Shown: piece by piece, positions 11,200 through 13,851 of the stretch
Position numbering within the stretch: position 1 is the first letter of the stretch
Layout of the letters: the number at the start of each line of letters is the position of its first letter
Source of the DNA: Collinsella sp944321445
Lineage (GTDB): Bacteria > Actinomycetota > Coriobacteriia > Coriobacteriales > Coriobacteriaceae
DNA: 13,851 nucleotides
Assembly (NCBI RefSeq): GCF_030371825.1
Contig: NZ_JAUDDM010000020.1
Reading direction: 5' to 3' (one strand)
Program-made: the position numbers and the translations under genes
Notes under the pieces: generated by a model
The model's input: the letters and a program-made list of their open reading frames with translations, nothing else
What the model was told of the DNA's origin: nothing
The model's database searches: none

Positions 11200-13851
11200 A
11201 TGTTATCGAGGAATAATTGGAAAGAACAAGTTCGGCAACAAGAACCGAAGAAACAACGGTTTACGATTAAGAAATTAACCATTGGAGTTGCTTCGGTTTT
11301 GATTGGTTTCACATTTATGGGAGGCCAGCAACTGGCTCACGCAGCGACCACGCCAGCTGGGGCGTCTTCCGCCCAGGTTAAACCCAAATCAACAGACCAG
11401 ACCGGGAATCCAGCGGGGAATGGCCAGAACAACACGACCCCAGCACCGAGACAGGACACTAAAACCTCGGAGCAAAGGAATACGCAGGACACCCAGCAAA
11501 CCGTCAACAAATGGATGTCAACCCCGGCCTTGGACGGCCTGAAAAACTTTGAAGGGACCCCGGAGAACCACGTCACCCAATCCGATGTAAATAACGTGGT
11601 CAATCAGATCAACAGCCTCAAGCAGGAGGAGTACCAGAATCAGCTGGAGCAGGTGAAACAGCAGGTCCTGAACGAAATTGGCAAGCGCTTAGATACAGTT
11701 ACTCCAGCACAAATTCAGGCCGTCAAAGATGAACAGGACCTGTTCCAACTCGAGGGGGTGCTTCAGAGCTACTCCGAACACCAGGATGTCATTAAGCGAC
11801 AGGAACTGAAAAAAGAGATGAGTCAAATTAAAGCACAGGGTTACAAAGACGTTGATGCGGCCAAGACCAACGCTGAGGTTAATGCGGTTGTGAAGAAAAC
11901 CCTGGATGGACTCTCACTGGTGGTGGCGAAGAGTAACCTATGGTCGACTCGTGGCACCCTGATCCGGTCGGGCTTCCTGCTGAATAGTTACGCCTACCTT
12001 TCCAACGAGGACAAGGCAGCCCTGCAAAAGCAAATTACGGATGCCCAAGAACTGTTGGCTAAACAAACGACCGAACTGGACGACTGGAAGCAAGGCGACG
12101 CGGCGGCATTCGAACAAACGACCAAACAGACGCAAAAAAAGGCCGTTCAGATTCTGAACGCGATTAAGGAAGCGGGGACCAATAACTTTGCCGCGGCCCA
12201 GTCAGCCGCCGCGGATGCCCTGGCCAAGTTGCTGAACCTCCATACGGATTCTCCGTTTGCCCCGGCCGTCCTTACGGCCTTCCAAAAGGAAGTTAAGGAT
12301 GCTAAGAATGCCAACACCATTGACATTCTGATGAGTATGGCGGAAAAAATGAACCTGCCGATTCCGAATGTTATAATTGCACCATCTAAGATTGTACCTA
12401 GCTATGATGGTACAAAGGTAGTTGATACACCTTTTTATAACAACTCTCGAGGTACAAATTCAAACCTAATCGACAATCAATCTAAAACTGGACAGTATAC
12501 CTTTTACTTCACTGCAAAGGATGCATCTGGTAAGGAATACGCTAGTTCATATGCTGCAGAAAAGAATGAACCTGAAGGAGTCGTGCTTAATTCCATATTA
12601 GATAAGGATGCTGGTGCATATGATCCAAATAGTTTAGAGTTTCATTTTTACTATCAAAACAATACTGATCAAGACCAGGCAATTAATTATACTTTGAGAA
12701 TGGCTGGTCACCTTAGTCCGTATCTGCCAGGAAAAGAATTTAGTTTGACTCCAGATGGTAGTAGAATAAGTGATGTTAAAGTTAATAGCAAACAAGGCAA
12801 TACTTATGATATTAGTTCTGTAACTGGAGCTTTAAATAAGGTTGAATCAAGTGATGGTGATTTGAGCCGGGTAAGTGATGTGCCAGTTAATTTAACTGTT
12901 AAAGCTAATGATGCAATCAATTTGGTCATTCCGTTTGTCCTTAACACTACTGCTAAGAAGTCTAATGACCAGATTGAGGATCACAATGAATTTAGTGTTC
13001 TGGAAAATGGACAACGGACTGGTTATTTGGTTGTCAGATCCTCAACTTATGCGCCATTATATCAAGAAGACAAGATTTATCCAGCAGTTAAGGTAGGAAA
13101 TAACACTTATACTCATGACTACCCAGGTAATCCAGGTACATTTACTTTGGATCCTTCTATGTATCGTAATGAAGACTTCATGAATGGTTTCTGGGATGGT
13201 AATAACTATAATGAGGGTAATATATATAATTACAGCACGAAAACTGACAAGAGTACTGTCTATAACAGCTATAGCCATTCGTATTTACTTCTTAATAAAT
13301 ATGAAGATCATCTAACTAAGAATGGATTTACTGTAGCCTTTAGTAACAGTAACGGTAAGCCAATGCCATATTACGCGTATACTTTAGGTAAAACTGGTGC
13401 AAAGCTGGTTGATAAAAATGGTAATCCAGGACAAGATGAAACCAAGGGACATCCTTATAAGGGACATCGTTATTTTGAAGTTGTACCGGTAATTTTGCTT
13501 AATCAAGATGAAACTTATACAACTAAGACGGCACCAACTGCTTGGGATCCATCTACTATGGTTAATAAAGTTGCTGATCCAACTAATTATCGCTACTGGG
13601 ATCAAAAGACCGATAGCGCAGTTAGAATGGATAATACTGCAGCACAATTAACTGCTAACGACTTTACGGTAACTATCACTAAAGATGGTAAAGTCGTTAA
13701 GCCAGATCCTAACGGAAAGTATGATTTGTCTAAGCCAGGAACTTATACTGTTACTTATTCTAAAGATTTCAATGGCACGACAATTTCTAATTCTGGTCAA
13801 ATTACTGTAACTCCAGTTAAGGAACCGGATAATCCGCCAACACCAACTGAA
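11200..13851 (+). CDS. YSIRK-signal surface protein / adhesin, incomplete at the 3' end
   Basis: The frame is open for 884 codons to the window edge. Residues 1-48 form a YSIRK-type signal (QRFTIKKLTIGVASVLIGF, with likely cleavage after AHA), which sends wall-anchored proteins to the septum. Residues about 50-85 are a Pro/Gln/Thr/Asn linker. Residues about 88-385 are charged and helical, with coiled-coil-like parts. From about 390 the protein becomes beta-rich with many Tyr, Asn, Gly and Thr, without visible cysteine. Residues about 815-872 (LTANDFTVTITKDGK to NSGQITVTPV) resemble a bacterial Ig-like domain. EPDNPPTPTE begins a proline-rich stretch that usually precedes an LPxTG anchor, expected beyond the window. 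The coding DNA is GC-richer up to about 12360 and AT-richer after it. Adhesion is a reasonable role; the ligand is unknown. Confidence 0.85.
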   Translation, partial: MLSRNNWKEQVRQQEPKKQRFTIKKLTIGVASVLIGFTFMGGQQLAHAATTPAGASSAQVKPKSTDQTGNPAGNGQNNTTPAPRQDTKTSEQRNTQDTQQTVNKWMSTPALDGLKNFEGTPENHVTQSDVNNVVNQINSLKQEEYQNQLEQVKQQVLNEIGKRLDTVTPAQIQAVKDEQDLFQLEGVLQSYSEHQDVIKRQELKKEMSQIKAQGYKDVDAAKTNAEVNAVVKKTLDGLSLVVAKSNLWSTRGTLIRSGFLLNSYAYLSNEDKAALQKQITDAQELLAKQTTELDDWKQGDAAAFEQTTKQTQKKAVQILNAIKEAGTNNFAAAQSAAADALAKLLNLHTDSPFAPAVLTAFQKEVKDAKNANTIDILMSMAEKMNLPIPNVIIAPSKIVPSYDGTKVVDTPFYNNSRGTNSNLIDNQSKTGQYTFYFTAKDASGKEYASSYAAEKNEPEGVVLNSILDKDAGAYDPNSLEFHFYYQNNTDQDQAINYTLRMAGHLSPYLPGKEFSLTPDGSRISDVKVNSKQGNTYDISSVTGALNKVESSDGDLSRVSDVPVNLTVKANDAINLVIPFVLNTTAKKSNDQIEDHNEFSVLENGQRTGYLVVRSSTYAPLYQEDKIYPAVKVGNNTYTHDYPGNPGTFTLDPSMYRNEDFMNGFWDGNNYNEGNIYNYSTKTDKSTVYNSYSHSYLLLNKYEDHLTKNGFTVAFSNSNGKPMPYYAYTLGKTGAKLVDKNGNPGQDETKGHPYKGHRYFEVVPVILLNQDETYTTKTAPTAWDPSTMVNKVADPTNYRYWDQKTDSAVRMDNTAAQLTANDFTVTITKDGKVVKPDPNGKYDLSKPGTYTVTYSKDFNGTTISNSGQITVTPVKEPDNPPTPTE

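Noticed and set aside
11303..11603. Overlapping frames on both strands inside the surface-protein gene
   Set aside because: They arise from the GC-rich coding DNA of the long frame starting at 11200, which has a signal peptide, promoter and ribosome site.
12908..13647. Short frames on both strands in the 3' part of the adhesin
   Set aside because: They are shadows of the open 884-codon frame, without ribosome sites or recognisable features.

Overview
The window looks like part of a mobilisable plasmid of a lactobacillus, most likely Limosilactobacillus or a close relative. The evidence is a YSIRK-type surface-protein signal of the kind common in that group, two Fst/Lpt-type type I toxin-antitoxin modules, strong AGGAGG-like ribosome sites, AT-rich intergenic DNA and an IS21-family element. 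No replication initiator, tRNA, rRNA or CRISPR array is visible, so the rep gene probably lies outside the window.

Layout. Positions 1-300 hold a structured RNA end with a terminator, then several hairpins. Positions 270-575 are a complete type I toxin-antitoxin module (32-aa toxin, antisense RNA II). Positions 597-1184 encode a small tyrosine recombinase, followed by a nested inverted repeat that could be its site. Positions 1297-1968 are a relB/DinJ-like antitoxin plus RelE/YafQ-like toxin operon. An intact IS21-family element (istA-istB, 1996-4124, 4-bp target duplication GAGT) sits directly after the toxin. It separates that operon from what looks like the start of a HigA/XRE-type antitoxin (4136-4330, broken). 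An unknown ORF (4242-4640), a terminator, an oriT-like cluster of hairpins (4706-4845) and a relaxase gene (4934-7036) follow.

Positions 7037-8404 are gene-free but full of structure: inverted repeats with TACTACA/TGTAGTA cores, two hairpin-rich stretches ending in terminator-like stems (7233-7466 and about 7500-7745), a promoter-terminator pair for a roughly 90-nt RNA (about 7817-7906), and a centromere- or iteron-like array of ten TATATAAC boxes at 17-bp phasing (8004-8363). This array lies directly before parA (8405-9292) and a small parB-like gene whose product has an AT-hook and a ribbon-helix-helix-like segment (9292-9666).

After a gene-free stretch, a second type I toxin-antitoxin module lies in the opposite orientation (10090-10345, 28-aa toxin on the minus strand). 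Next are arsR (10471-10773) and a broken, truncated acr3 arsenite pump gene. Last is a long surface-protein gene that starts at 11200 and runs off the window. It appears to be a mosaic: a GC-richer helical N-terminal part joins an AT-richer beta-rich part near codon 388.

Taken together, parAB with its array, the two type I modules and the relBE-like pair would all keep the plasmid in the population. The relaxase and hairpin cluster allow spread, and the adhesin is the likely cargo. The ars genes look like decaying cargo.
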